A stretch of DNA of 64,000 bases, taken from assembly GCA_943787295.1 (NCBI GenBank), contig CALSLW010000001.1, forward strand, positions 887,501 through 951,500, read 5' to 3'. The position numbers were made by a program, and so were the translations under genes. Origin of the DNA: an uncultured Flavobacteriaceae bacterium (GTDB taxonomy: Bacteria > Bacteroidota > Bacteroidia > Flavobacteriales > Flavobacteriaceae). Positions 17,632 through 25,981 of this stretch are shown here, one piece after another. The stretch's first letter is position 1. Each line of letters begins with the position of its first letter. The notes below the pieces were generated by a model, which was given only the letters and a program-made list of their open reading frames with translations, was not told the DNA's origin and searched no databases.

Positions 17632-18489
17632 CTAATTATTGTGTTTTATTCCGTTTAAGATGGTTGTTAATTGGTTGGTATGTTTCATTTGTTGGTGTAA
17701 ATCATCGATAGCATCTGCTGCTAATTTGCTTTTGAAAGCTTCTAAATTTTTAATGTAAGCAGAAAGAATTTCCAATACATTTTCTTTATTCTGCTCAAAG
17801 ATGGGCGCCCACATATCTGGGGAACTTTTTGCCAAACGGACGGTAGATTCAAATCCACTGCCTGCAAGGTCAAAAATGTTTTGCTCATTGGTTTCTTGCT
17901 CGAGGACCGTTTTCCCTAACATAAAAGAGCTTACATGAGATAAGTGAGAAACACAGGCCATGTGCCGGTCGTGCTCTTTTGGCCCCATAAAACGCAAGTA
18001 CATGCCCATTTGGCGAAAGGTGGTTTTTGACCAAGTCAATAAATCGGCACGGGTTTTTTTTGCTTCACATAAGATTTGTGGTTTCCCTTTAAACAATCCT
18101 ATATGGGCTGCCTTTGGTCCAGAAAACTCTGTCCCCGCAATAGGGTGAGCTGCGAGGTATTGATCGCGTTTGGGGTGGTTTTCTACCACCTTACACAACT
18201 GTTCTTTGGTAGAACCTACATCAAACAACAAAGCGTCATTATTCAATTGATCTAAAATACTAGGTAATAAACGAAGACATTCTTTTACTGGAATACTCAA
18301 GATCACACGATCTGCTTCTGCTAAAGTGTCCAGACCTCCTTTTTCATCGATGATCCCTAAAGATAGTGCTTCCTCCAGATGAGTCTCACTTTGATCAACG
18401 CCTATAATGGTGCAATCGTCAAACAACTGTTTCAGCTCTAAGGCCATAGAACCCCCGATCAAACCGATACCGATGACGTATATTTTCAT
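17632..18489 (-). CDS. tyrA: Prephenate dehydrogenase
   Basis: A 285-residue NAD(P)-dependent dehydrogenase converting prephenate to 4-hydroxyphenylpyruvate on the tyrosine branch. The Rossmann GIGLIGGSMALEL (about 7-19), PVKECL, DVGSTKEQ, AHPIAGTEFSGP and HDRHMACVSHLSHVSSF are typical TyrA motifs. It overlaps the upstream aminotransferase by 4 bp (ATGA). Confidence 0.93.
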   Translation of the reverse strand: MKIYVIGIGLIGGSMALELKQLFDDCTIIGVDQSETHLEEALSLGIIDEKGGLDTLAEADRVILSIPVKECLRLLPSILDQLNNDALLFDVGSTKEQLCKVVENHPKRDQYLAAHPIAGTEFSGPKAAHIGLFKGKPQILCEAKKTRADLLTWSKTTFRQMGMYLRFMGPKEHDRHMACVSHLSHVSSFMLGKTVLEQETNEQNIFDLAGSGFESTVRLAKSSPDMWAPIFEQNKENVLEILSAYIKNLEAFKSKLAADAIDDLHQQMKHTNQLTTILNGIKHNN

Positions 18490-19640
18490 GCTTTCATTCG
18501 GTTTATAGCGGTAGATATTTGATCTTCATTCACGCAAAGTGAAAAGCGAATATAGCCTTCTCCCTGTGTTCCAAAAATAGTTCCTGGGGTGATAAAGATA
18601 TCCTTCTCATAGAGGATTTGATCAATGTATTTTTCTGCAGCGACAGAAGGGTCATTTAACTTCGCCCAAACAAACATTCCCACACTGTTAGGATCAAAGG
18701 TGGCATTCATTAATGTAGCTAATTCCTCGACTAATTTTCTGCGTTTTTTATAGGTAGCATTCAGTTCTACAAACCAGGAGTTGGGTGCATTTAAAGCAGC
18801 AATCGCCCCTTGCTGAATACCATAAAACATTCCCGAATCCATATTGCTTTTCACCTTTAAAACGGCTTGAATATTTTCAGCATTCCCCGATAACATTCCA
18901 ACCCGCCAGCCGGCCATATTAAAGGACTTACTCAAGGAATTTAATTCCATAGCAACGTCTTTTGCTCCAGGAAGGGACAAAATACTTTGGGGATCATCGT
19001 TTAAGATAAAACTATAGGGATTATCATTGATCAACAAAATCTCTTCTTTTGCGGCCCATTGAATCAATTTTTTCAGGGTGGTATGATCTACATCTGCCCC
19101 AGTAGGCATATGGGGATAATTCAACCACATTAATTTGATTTTAGAAGTGTCAAGGGCTTCTAGTGCATCAAAATCTGGTTGCCAATTATTTTCAGCTTTT
19201 AAGTCATAAAAAACTGGAGTAGCCTCGACTAGTTGCGTCACAGCGTTGTAAGTAGGGTAACCCGGATTAGGAATCAACACCTCATCGCCTTTATTGAGAA
19301 AGGCCATGGAGATATGCATAATTCCTTCTTTAGATCCCATTAAAGGAAGTACTTCCGAAGAAGGATCTAGTACAACCTCATAATTACGCTTGTAAAAATG
19401 AGCAATCGCTTCGCGTAATTCTGGAAGACCCTGATAGCTTTGATACATATTGGCCCGCGGATGGGCCATTGCCTCTTTAAGTGCCTCAACAACAGAAGGA
19501 TGCGGAGGAAGATCAGGACTCCCTATCCCCATATTCAACACAGGTTTCCCTGCCTGAACTAGAGCTGCCACTTCGCGTAACTTCTTTGAAAAGTAGTATT
19601 CTTTTACGCTTTCCAATCGTGTTGCTGTACTTACTTTCAT
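18486..19640 (-). CDS. PLP-dependent aminotransferase in the aromatic operon
   Basis: A 384-residue class I/II aminotransferase with PLP lysine in SLSKSFNMAGWRVGM, the NYPHMPTGA motif (in place of NYPNNPTG) and C-terminal YIRFSLCVNE. Given its place between pheA and tyrA, with 4-bp overlaps to both, it most likely transaminates phenylpyruvate and 4-hydroxyphenylpyruvate, giving phenylalanine and tyrosine. This substrate assignment is from context. Confidence 0.88.
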   Translation of the reverse strand: MKVSTATRLESVKEYYFSKKLREVAALVQAGKPVLNMGIGSPDLPPHPSVVEALKEAMAHPRANMYQSYQGLPELREAIAHFYKRNYEVVLDPSSEVLPLMGSKEGIMHISMAFLNKGDEVLIPNPGYPTYNAVTQLVEATPVFYDLKAENNWQPDFDALEALDTSKIKLMWLNYPHMPTGADVDHTTLKKLIQWAAKEEILLINDNPYSFILNDDPQSILSLPGAKDVAMELNSLSKSFNMAGWRVGMLSGNAENIQAVLKVKSNMDSGMFYGIQQGAIAALNAPNSWFVELNATYKKRRKLVEELATLMNATFDPNSVGMFVWAKLNDPSVAAEKYIDQILYEKDIFITPGTIFGTQGEGYIRFSLCVNEDQISTAINRMKA

Positions 19641-20464
19641 TTCTTAACGTCGGCGTATTCGCCTAATATTTTAAATTCTAAGGCCATGATTTTTAAAATC
19701 TGGCGTGCTTTTTCGTATTGCTCAAAGGTGTCAAAAGTCACATCGACAAAAAAGGCGTATTTCCCCGGGATTTCAATCACAGGAAGCGACTGTATTTTTG
19801 TCAAGTTCAACAAGCAATCGCTCATTACGTTGAGTACTGCCGCTAAACTCCCTCTTTGGTGATCTAAAATAAATTTCAAAGAAGCCTTATTGATTTGGTC
19901 TTGGGCTAAACTGCCATTCTTTTTTTGGACCACCACAAAACGAGTGATGTTGTTTTTGATGGTTTGGATTGATTCGGCTAAAACTGTGAGGCCATAAATT
20001 TGGGCAGCGGCTTTTGGAGCGATGGCAGCAATTCCCTGGCGTTGCTCTTCTGCGATCATTTTGGCAACATTAGCAGTATCAGAGGCTTCAATCAATTTAA
20101 TATGGGGATAATTTCGAAAAAACTCCTTGCACTGCAACAAGGCCATAGGGTGAGAATGCACCTCTTGAAGGTCATCAATGGTTTGCCCCGACAAAGCCAT
20201 CAAAGTATGATGAATGGTTAAATTGTATTCTCCTACTATACTAAGATTGTTGTGGTCGATTAAGGCATAATTAGGGATAATGGATCCAGCAATAGAATTC
20301 TCTAAAGCCATTATAGCTTGCTTGACTTCTCCAGAGAGAAGAGCCTCAACAACAGCGTCAAAACTAAGACACTCTTTTAAATAAACATCATCATGAAAGT
20401 AGTCCATTGCCACGGCATGATGAAAAGAGCCTTTAATTCCCTGAATTGCGATTTTAGTTTCCAT
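19637..20464 (-). CDS. pheA: Prephenate dehydratase
   Basis: A 275-residue enzyme that turns prephenate into phenylpyruvate. The N-terminal catalytic domain has IQGIKGSFHHAVA and ALENSIAGSIIPNYALI, and the substrate-binding ITRFVVVQK (Thr-Arg-Phe signature). Residues from about 190 form the ACT regulatory domain (KASLKFILDHQRGSLAAVLNVM...LTKIQSLPVIEIPGKYAFFVDV), where phenylalanine feedback is expected. First gene of the operon, immediately behind the attenuator. Confidence 0.93.
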   Translation of the reverse strand: METKIAIQGIKGSFHHAVAMDYFHDDVYLKECLSFDAVVEALLSGEVKQAIMALENSIAGSIIPNYALIDHNNLSIVGEYNLTIHHTLMALSGQTIDDLQEVHSHPMALLQCKEFFRNYPHIKLIEASDTANVAKMIAEEQRQGIAAIAPKAAAQIYGLTVLAESIQTIKNNITRFVVVQKKNGSLAQDQINKASLKFILDHQRGSLAAVLNVMSDCLLNLTKIQSLPVIEIPGKYAFFVDVTFDTFEQYEKARQILKIMALEFKILGEYADVKK

Positions 20465-20473
20465 TTATATTCC

Positions 20474-20541
20474 AAAAAAAAAGTCCCGAACATTTGTCAG
20501 GACTTTATTTATATTGTAATGTTAGTGTACTACAAAGTCCC
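20474..20541 (-). promoter_or_regulatory. Phe/Tyr transcription attenuator (terminator and antiterminator)
   Basis: On the minus strand three complementary segments are seen. GGGACTTT (20541-20534) overlaps the end of the leader peptide ORF; AAAGTCC (20506-20500) follows; GGGACTTT (20487-20480) comes last and runs into a T tract reaching 20474. Segment 2 pairs with 1 to make an antiterminator or with 3 to make an intrinsic terminator 10 bp before pheA. A ribosome stalled at the leader's Phe/Tyr codons leaves segment 1 free (read-through); one that reaches the stop codon covers it (termination). Confidence 0.88.
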
Positions 20542-20607
20542 TCCTGCTTCTGTATAGAAGTAAAAAAAATTGTTGTAATAAAAAAACCTATTGTTCATCT
20601 GTTTCAT
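20530..20607 (-). CDS. Phe/Tyr-rich leader peptide of the pheA operon
   Basis: A 25-codon ORF between the promoter and pheA. Residues 8-18 read FFYYNNFFYFY: five Phe and four Tyr in eleven codons, followed by TEAGGTL and TAG. Its start is 8 bp after the -7 element. The codon content matches both end products of the operon (Phe and Tyr), which is what a ribosome-mediated attenuator requires. The stop codon lies next to the antiterminator segment. Confidence 0.88.
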   Translation of the reverse strand: MKQMNNRFFYYNNFFYFYTEAGGTL

Positions 20608-20615
20608 TAACAGTG

Positions 20616-20645
20616 CAAATCTAAGCCCACATTAGACAAAAACAA
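20616..20645 (-). promoter_or_regulatory. Promoter of the Phe/Tyr operon leader
   Basis: On the minus strand TTG (20645-20643), 19 bp, then TAGATTTG (20623-20616), an exact TAnnTTTG match. The leader peptide ATG is 8 bp downstream, so the leader transcript starts almost at the ATG. Confidence 0.7.
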
Positions 20646-20711
20646 ATTTTTGCTCCATTTTTTTTAGAAAAAGAAGTAATTTACATACAAAACAAACAAA
20701 CTTGAATCAAA

Positions 20712-22292
20712 ATGTTACGACAAACTATATTTCTTTTACCTCTTTTGTTTATTGCCTGCATAAATGTGGATAAAAGGGTCGAAAAAGACCTCAACGACTT
20801 TCGCTTTATCGAAACGACCATTAGTGATTTATCTACTGGATATATGCAAGGAGACTTTTCTATTAAAGCGGTAACCCAAGCATATTTAGATCGCATTGAG
20901 CAGATCGATAAAAACGGGCCTACACTTCGCTCGATTTTACAAATTAATCCAGAGGCGATTGCCATCGCCAAAGTACTCGATGAAGAATTAGCTAACGGAC
21001 AATCCCGTGGACCATTACACGGAATTCCCATCGTATTAAAAGACAACATCAACACCCATGATCAAATGTACACCACCGCCGGATCAAGGGCATTAAAAGC
21101 TTCTAAACCTTTACAAGACAGTCCACTTGCACAGCAATTGCGAGCTGCTGGCGCAGTTATTTTGGCGAAAGCCAACCTAAGCGAATGGGCTAACTTTAGA
21201 GGGCAAAACTCTTCTAGTGGTTGGAGTGGCCTGAATGGACAAACCAAAAACCCTTATGTTCTCACGCGCAATCCCTGTGGCTCGAGTTCTGGATCTGGGG
21301 TAGCCGTTTCTGCTAACCTTACGGTTTTAGCCATAGGAACAGAAACCAATGGATCGATTGTATGCCCTTCTAATGCCAACGGAATTGTGGGAATTAAACC
21401 CACAGTGGGCTTGATTAGTCGTTCTGGGATTATCCCGATTTCTTTTACCCAAGATACCGCTGGTCCTATGGCAAGAACATTAACTGATGCGACCATCGCT
21501 TTAGGTGCCCTTACCGCTATAGACGATCAAGACAGTAAAACCCTTGCAGAAGGCAGAGTTGCCTTAAACGATTACACTCCGTTTTTAAAGAAAGAAGGGG
21601 TAGCGGGAAAACGCATTGCACTTTATACTGCGCCCTTAGGTCAAAATGCCGAAGTGGATAGCTTAGTGCGTCAATCGATTCGAACGCTTGAAGCAGCAGG
21701 AGCTGCAGTAATTGAAATAGACAATATTGCTCCTAGAGCGACAGGAGGGAATTCTTTTCAGGTTATGCTACACGAATACAAAGAGGGGCTCAATGCTTAC
21801 TTTGCTGCTTTGGGCGAGAATGCGCCCATCAAAAACTTAGACGAACTAATCGCCTTTAACGAAGCAGATTCAATCGAATTAAAATATTACAATCAAGCCT
21901 ATTTGAAAATGGCGAATGAAAAAGAAGACTTAGCAAGTGAGGCTTATCAAACCGCTTTAGCGAATCTTCGACGCATGAGTCAAAAAGAAGGGATTGATCG
22001 CGTTATGGATGAACACGATTTAGATGCCATCGTTGCCCCTACTGGAAGTCCCGCCTGGAGTACAGACTGGCTTAACGGAGACAATTATCATGTGGGAAGT
22101 TCTTCCCCAGCGGCCTGGGCAGGCTACCCTAATATCACCGTCCCAATGGGAGACATCCATGGTTTACCCGTTGGATTATCGTTCTTTGGGCGAGCGTGGA
22201 GCGAGCCTACTTTGATTGAAATTGCCTATGGCTTTGAACAAAAAACAAACGCAAGAATCACTCCCAGCTTTAGAGCGAACGACGAAGAATAA
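20712..22292 (+). CDS. Amidase-signature lipoprotein
   Basis: A 526-residue amidase with a lipoprotein signal (LPLLFIAC, Cys16). The Ser-cisSer-Lys triad is visible: Lys110 in PIVLKDNIN, Ser192 in the glycine/serine-rich GSSSGSG and nucleophile Ser215 in GTETNGSIVCPS. The C-terminal ITVPMGDIHGLPVGLSFFGR is typical. It should hydrolyse a small amide at the cell envelope; the substrate is unknown. It abuts the next gene with no gap and is divergent from the pheA leader. Confidence 0.88.
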   Translation: MLRQTIFLLPLLFIACINVDKRVEKDLNDFRFIETTISDLSTGYMQGDFSIKAVTQAYLDRIEQIDKNGPTLRSILQINPEAIAIAKVLDEELANGQSRGPLHGIPIVLKDNINTHDQMYTTAGSRALKASKPLQDSPLAQQLRAAGAVILAKANLSEWANFRGQNSSSGWSGLNGQTKNPYVLTRNPCGSSSGSGVAVSANLTVLAIGTETNGSIVCPSNANGIVGIKPTVGLISRSGIIPISFTQDTAGPMARTLTDATIALGALTAIDDQDSKTLAEGRVALNDYTPFLKKEGVAGKRIALYTAPLGQNAEVDSLVRQSIRTLEAAGAAVIEIDNIAPRATGGNSFQVMLHEYKEGLNAYFAALGENAPIKNLDELIAFNEADSIELKYYNQAYLKMANEKEDLASEAYQTALANLRRMSQKEGIDRVMDEHDLDAIVAPTGSPAWSTDWLNGDNYHVGSSSPAAWAGYPNITVPMGDIHGLPVGLSFFGRAWSEPTLIEIAYGFEQKTNARITPSFRANDEE

Positions 22293-23384
22293 ATGAAGAC
22301 ACTACTACAACAACTCCTCGCCATCGAAAACTTTGATGTGTATTTAGTATTGGGGATTTTAATCGGCTTTGGCTTAATCGAATCTTTTGCAGGATACCTG
22401 CGCAATTCAAAACGTAAAAAAGGAGACTGGTTACAAGAAGTTTTTAGCTTCTTCTTTCTTTCTGCTGGAATAAAACCCGCTATAGTTACCACAGTGTTTT
22501 TATTGGGGAATACTTTTTATCCTGCAAGTGCAAACTTACTCTCTGGTCTTTCTTTTGTTACCGTCTTCTTTGGATACCTCCTTATAGATGATCTTTTGCA
22601 GTATTGGTATCATCGCTCTGCGCATGAGTACCCCTTTTTATGGAAGCTGCATCGCAGTCACCATCAAGCGGAAGAAATGGGCTATTTTGTGTCTTATCGC
22701 AATGCCCTATTGTACTATATCATGATGCCAAATATCTGGTGGGTGGGCTTTATCGTTTTTGCAGGCGGTGCCAAAGCTGTCGCGCTAGGACTCGTGATTA
22801 AACAAGCCATTATCATCAGTTCACACAGTCGAATCAAATGGGATGCGCCTTTTTATAAATACGCCTTTTTAACTCCTTTTATTAAAGTTATCGAGCGGAT
22901 TATCATTACGCCTTCTTTTCATCATGCGCATCATGGGACTTCTATGCTCGATAATTCGAGTGACCCCAATGCGAACTTTGGAAACATGTTTAGCTTATGG
23001 GATCAATTCTTTGGAACAGCAAAGTTCCAAACTGCTTACCCACAAGAATACGGCTTGCAAAAGAAAACCGAAGACGACTGGACCGCCGGCTACTTCTACC
23101 CTTTTATCAAATCAAAAGATAAGGAGAGCGACTGGCATAAAGATTTTCAACACCACAAAACAGCAACAAATGACGCTTTAACAGTATCCTTAACTAAAGG
23201 AGAAAACTACCTATGGTGTGCCTGTGGCAAAAGTAGCCAACAACCCTTTTGTGATGGTTCCCATCACGGTAGTAAAGTCAAACCTTTAAAGTTTACCGCA
23301 AAAAGAACGGGCGAAGTACGTCTGTGCAACTGCAAAGCCACAAAAAAAGGACCTTTTTGTGACGATACTCACCTAAATCTATAA
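22293..23384 (+). CDS. Sterol desaturase/fatty acid hydroxylase fused to a double CDGSH iron-sulfur domain
   Basis: Residues 1-250 are a membrane di-iron hydroxylase of the sterol desaturase family: His boxes HRSAH (107-111), HRSHH (120-124) and HHAHH (210-214), with about four hydrophobic helices. Residues 300-363 carry two CDGSH-type motifs: Cys309-x-Cys311...Cys320-DGSH324 and Cys345-x-Cys347...Cys356-DDTH360, each with the 3-Cys/1-His pattern that binds [2Fe-2S]. The second has DDTH in place of DGSH. The fused iron-sulfur domain may deliver electrons to the di-iron centre (inference). Starts at the base after the amidase stop. Confidence 0.88.
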   Translation: MKTLLQQLLAIENFDVYLVLGILIGFGLIESFAGYLRNSKRKKGDWLQEVFSFFFLSAGIKPAIVTTVFLLGNTFYPASANLLSGLSFVTVFFGYLLIDDLLQYWYHRSAHEYPFLWKLHRSHHQAEEMGYFVSYRNALLYYIMMPNIWWVGFIVFAGGAKAVALGLVIKQAIIISSHSRIKWDAPFYKYAFLTPFIKVIERIIITPSFHHAHHGTSMLDNSSDPNANFGNMFSLWDQFFGTAKFQTAYPQEYGLQKKTEDDWTAGYFYPFIKSKDKESDWHKDFQHHKTATNDALTVSLTKGENYLWCACGKSSQQPFCDGSHHGSKVKPLKFTAKRTGEVRLCNCKATKKGPFCDDTHLNL

Positions 23385-23386
23385 AC

Positions 23387-24103
23387 ATGTCAAAGAAAGC
23401 GATTATTGTAGGAGCAAGCTCCGGAATTGGAAAAGCCCTCGCCATTGTTTTAGCTCAGCGAGGCTACAAAGTAGGCATCACAGGACGCAGAGGCGAAATG
23501 CTGGATGAGATCAAGACCCTCTACCCTGAGGCGATCTTCCCCATGGTTTCTGATGCAACCCACCCCGATGCAGAAAAAGAACTCGACAGTCTTGTAACTG
23601 TATTAGGAGGCTTAGATCTCTTTGTTATTTCGGCAGGAATGGGCGTACTCAACAAAGCCTTAGATTATTCAATTGAAAATGCCACCAATCAACTTAATGT
23701 GATTGCCTTTACTAAAATGGTGAATTGGGGCGTGCATTTTTTTGAAGCACAAGGCCATGGCCATTTGGCCAATATTTCCTCTGTTGCTAGTCGTAGAGGG
23801 GGACGTTTAACCCCTTCTTACAACGCGACTAAGGCTTACCAATCAAATTATTTTGAAGGGGTAAGGCAACGCTTTTATAAACTAAAACTCCCTATCCATA
23901 CAACGGATATTCGTCCCGGTTTTGTGGATACCGATATGGTACAAGGAAGTGGTATCTTCTGGATGGCGCCAAAAGAAAAAGCCGCTAAACAAATCTATAA
24001 AGCACTTCAACGTAAAAAAGCGGTGGTGTATGTAACCAAACGCTGGGCATTGATCGCTTTTATTTTTTCGAACATGCCAAAATGGATGCACAAAAGAATG
24101 TAA
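23387..24103 (+). CDS. SDR family NAD(P)-dependent oxidoreductase
   Basis: A 238-residue classical short-chain dehydrogenase: cofactor motif VGASSGIGKALA (about 8-19), the N-A-G region as ISAGMG, catalytic Ser in NISSVAS and the YNATK active-site motif (Tyr and Lys). Substrate unknown. It starts 2 bp after the sterol desaturase/CDGSH gene, so the two may act on the same lipid-like substrate. Confidence 0.9.
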   Translation: MSKKAIIVGASSGIGKALAIVLAQRGYKVGITGRRGEMLDEIKTLYPEAIFPMVSDATHPDAEKELDSLVTVLGGLDLFVISAGMGVLNKALDYSIENATNQLNVIAFTKMVNWGVHFFEAQGHGHLANISSVASRRGGRLTPSYNATKAYQSNYFEGVRQRFYKLKLPIHTTDIRPGFVDTDMVQGSGIFWMAPKEKAAKQIYKALQRKKAVVYVTKRWALIAFIFSNMPKWMHKRM

Positions 24104-24131
24104 AGTTTTATCTTTAGCAAAAAAGTACGCC

Positions 24132-25022
24132 GTGTTACAACTTCACAATATTGCCAAAAGCTATCCCGCAGTGACTGCCTTAAAAGGAGTCTCCTTTGAA
24201 TTAAAAGCAGGGGAAGTTGTGGGCTTGTTAGGCCCAAATGGGGCAGGGAAATCTACCCTCATGAAAATATTGACCGGTTACTTAAAAGACTGGGAAGGGG
24301 AAATTCTCTACGGAGAAAAAGACCTGCGTAAAGACATCAAAAGCATACAGCAGGTCACGGGTTATTTACCTGAAAATAACCCGCTTTATCCTGATTTGTA
24401 CGTACTAGAATATCTCCAATTTATAGCAGGCTTATACCACATTAAAAATGCCCCCTTTGATCAAGTCATTGACAAAGTTGGGCTAAACGAGTTAAAGAAA
24501 AGAAAGATCAACACCCTCTCAAAAGGGTATCAACAACGGGTAGGACTCGCAGCAGCCCTGCTTCACGATCCAGAAATTCTAATTCTCGACGAACCCACCA
24601 CCGGCTTAGATCCCAATCAATTGATTGAGATTAGAAAACTCATTCGTCAACTGGGCGAAGAGAAAATTGTCTTATTTTCCACCCACATACTATCAGAAGT
24701 AGAAAGTGTTTGCGATCGCGTTATCATTATACGACAAGGAAAAGTCGTCGCAGACCAAAGCCTAGACAGCCTTAGAAAAGGCCAACAACAAATTATCCAA
24801 GTGGAATTTGATTACCGCATCGAAACCGAAGCCTTAAGTAAAATTGAAGGCATCACCAAGGCCGTCAATACCTTTGACTTTCAGTACGAATTGTATTGCA
24901 ATGGTCAAGAGGACATTCGTCCAAAAGTCTTTGACTTTGCCCACGATAATCAATTAAAGATTCTCTCCCTCAATCAAAAGAATGAAAATTTAGCGGAACT
25001 GTTTAACCAGCTAACTGTTTAA
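24132..25022 (+). CDS. gldA: Gliding motility ABC transporter ATP-binding protein GldA
   Basis: A 296-residue ABC ATPase starting with GTG. Walker A is GPNGAGKST, the signature is LSKGYQQRVG, Walker B is ILILDEPTTGLDP and the H-loop is in FSTHILSE. Length and the C-terminal extension match GldA of gliding Bacteroidota, which works with GldF and GldG (not in the window). Assignment to GldA and not a generic ABC-2 ATPase rests on overall resemblance, for example GYLKDWEGEILYGEKDL. The stop overlaps convergent metF by 4 bp. Confidence 0.82.
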   Translation: MLQLHNIAKSYPAVTALKGVSFELKAGEVVGLLGPNGAGKSTLMKILTGYLKDWEGEILYGEKDLRKDIKSIQQVTGYLPENNPLYPDLYVLEYLQFIAGLYHIKNAPFDQVIDKVGLNELKKRKINTLSKGYQQRVGLAAALLHDPEILILDEPTTGLDPNQLIEIRKLIRQLGEEKIVLFSTHILSEVESVCDRVIIIRQGKVVADQSLDSLRKGQQQIIQVEFDYRIETEALSKIEGITKAVNTFDFQYELYCNGQEDIRPKVFDFAHDNQLKILSLNQKNENLAELFNQLTV

Positions 25023-25975
25023 AAAATCGCCTCAGCAATTGCCTTGATATTATCTGATTTCCCCATCGAATAATAATGCAAGAAAGGAACTCCTGCGTCT
25101 TTTAATTCTTGACTTTGTTGAATGCACCACTCTACCCCTACTTGGCGAACGGCTTTATTGTCTTTACAATCAATCACAGCGCGAATTAAATCGTCCGGAA
25201 GATCGACGTGAAAACGATGCGGTAAAGCGTTCAATTGCTTTTTAGTCGCTAGGGGTTTTAATCCCGGGATAATAGGCACATTGATGCCAGCTTCTTTGCA
25301 TTTGTCCTGAAACTCAAAAAACTTTTGATTGTCAAAAAACATTTGGGTAACAATATAATCTGCTCCAGCGGCGATTTTTTTCTTTAAAAAGTGTAGATCA
25401 CTTTCTAAGCTTGGGGCTTCCATATGTTTCTCTGGATAACCCGATACCCCGATACAGAAGTCTGTATTGGAGGTATTCTGAATTTCTTCGTCCAAATATT
25501 TCCCTTGATTTAAGTCAGTTATTTGCCCAACTAACTCATTAGCATAAGCGTGCCCATCTTTATTCGCACTAAAATACACTTCGCTTTTAACGGCATCCCC
25601 ACGTAAGGCCACGACATTATCGATGCCTAAAAAGTCGAGATCGATCAAGAAGTTTTCGGTATCCTCTTTGGTGAAACCTCCACATAAAATATGGGGAATT
25701 GCATCTACGTTGTACTTGTGCTGTATCGCGGCACAAATCCCTACAGTTCCTGGGCGCTTGCGTATTACATGCTTTTTTAATAATCCACCTGCTAATTCTT
25801 TGTACACATACTCCTCGCGATGATAGGTCACGTCGATAAAAGGTGGTTTAAACTCCATCAATGGATCGATTGAATCATAGATGGATTGAATATTTTGTCC
25901 TTTCAAGGGCGGAAGAATCTCAAAGGTAAATTGCGTTTGATTTTTTGCTTTAGCAATGTGTTCCGTTACTTTCAC
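25019..25975 (-). CDS. metF: Methylenetetrahydrofolate reductase
   Basis: A 318-residue flavoprotein that makes 5-methyl-tetrahydrofolate, the methyl donor for MetH. Motifs: FTFEILPPLKG with the catalytic Glu, VVALRGD, CIGVSGYPEKH, ITQMFFDNQKFFEF and IIPGLKPL. Last gene of the methionine operon, 6 bp after metH. Confidence 0.95.
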   Translation of the reverse strand: MKVTEHIAKAKNQTQFTFEILPPLKGQNIQSIYDSIDPLMEFKPPFIDVTYHREEYVYKELAGGLLKKHVIRKRPGTVGICAAIQHKYNVDAIPHILCGGFTKEDTENFLIDLDFLGIDNVVALRGDAVKSEVYFSANKDGHAYANELVGQITDLNQGKYLDEEIQNTSNTDFCIGVSGYPEKHMEAPSLESDLHFLKKKIAAGADYIVTQMFFDNQKFFEFQDKCKEAGINVPIIPGLKPLATKKQLNALPHRFHVDLPDDLIRAVIDCKDNKAVRQVGVEWCIQQSQELKDAGVPFLHYYSMGKSDNIKAIAEAIF

Positions 25976-25981
25976 TGTGTC

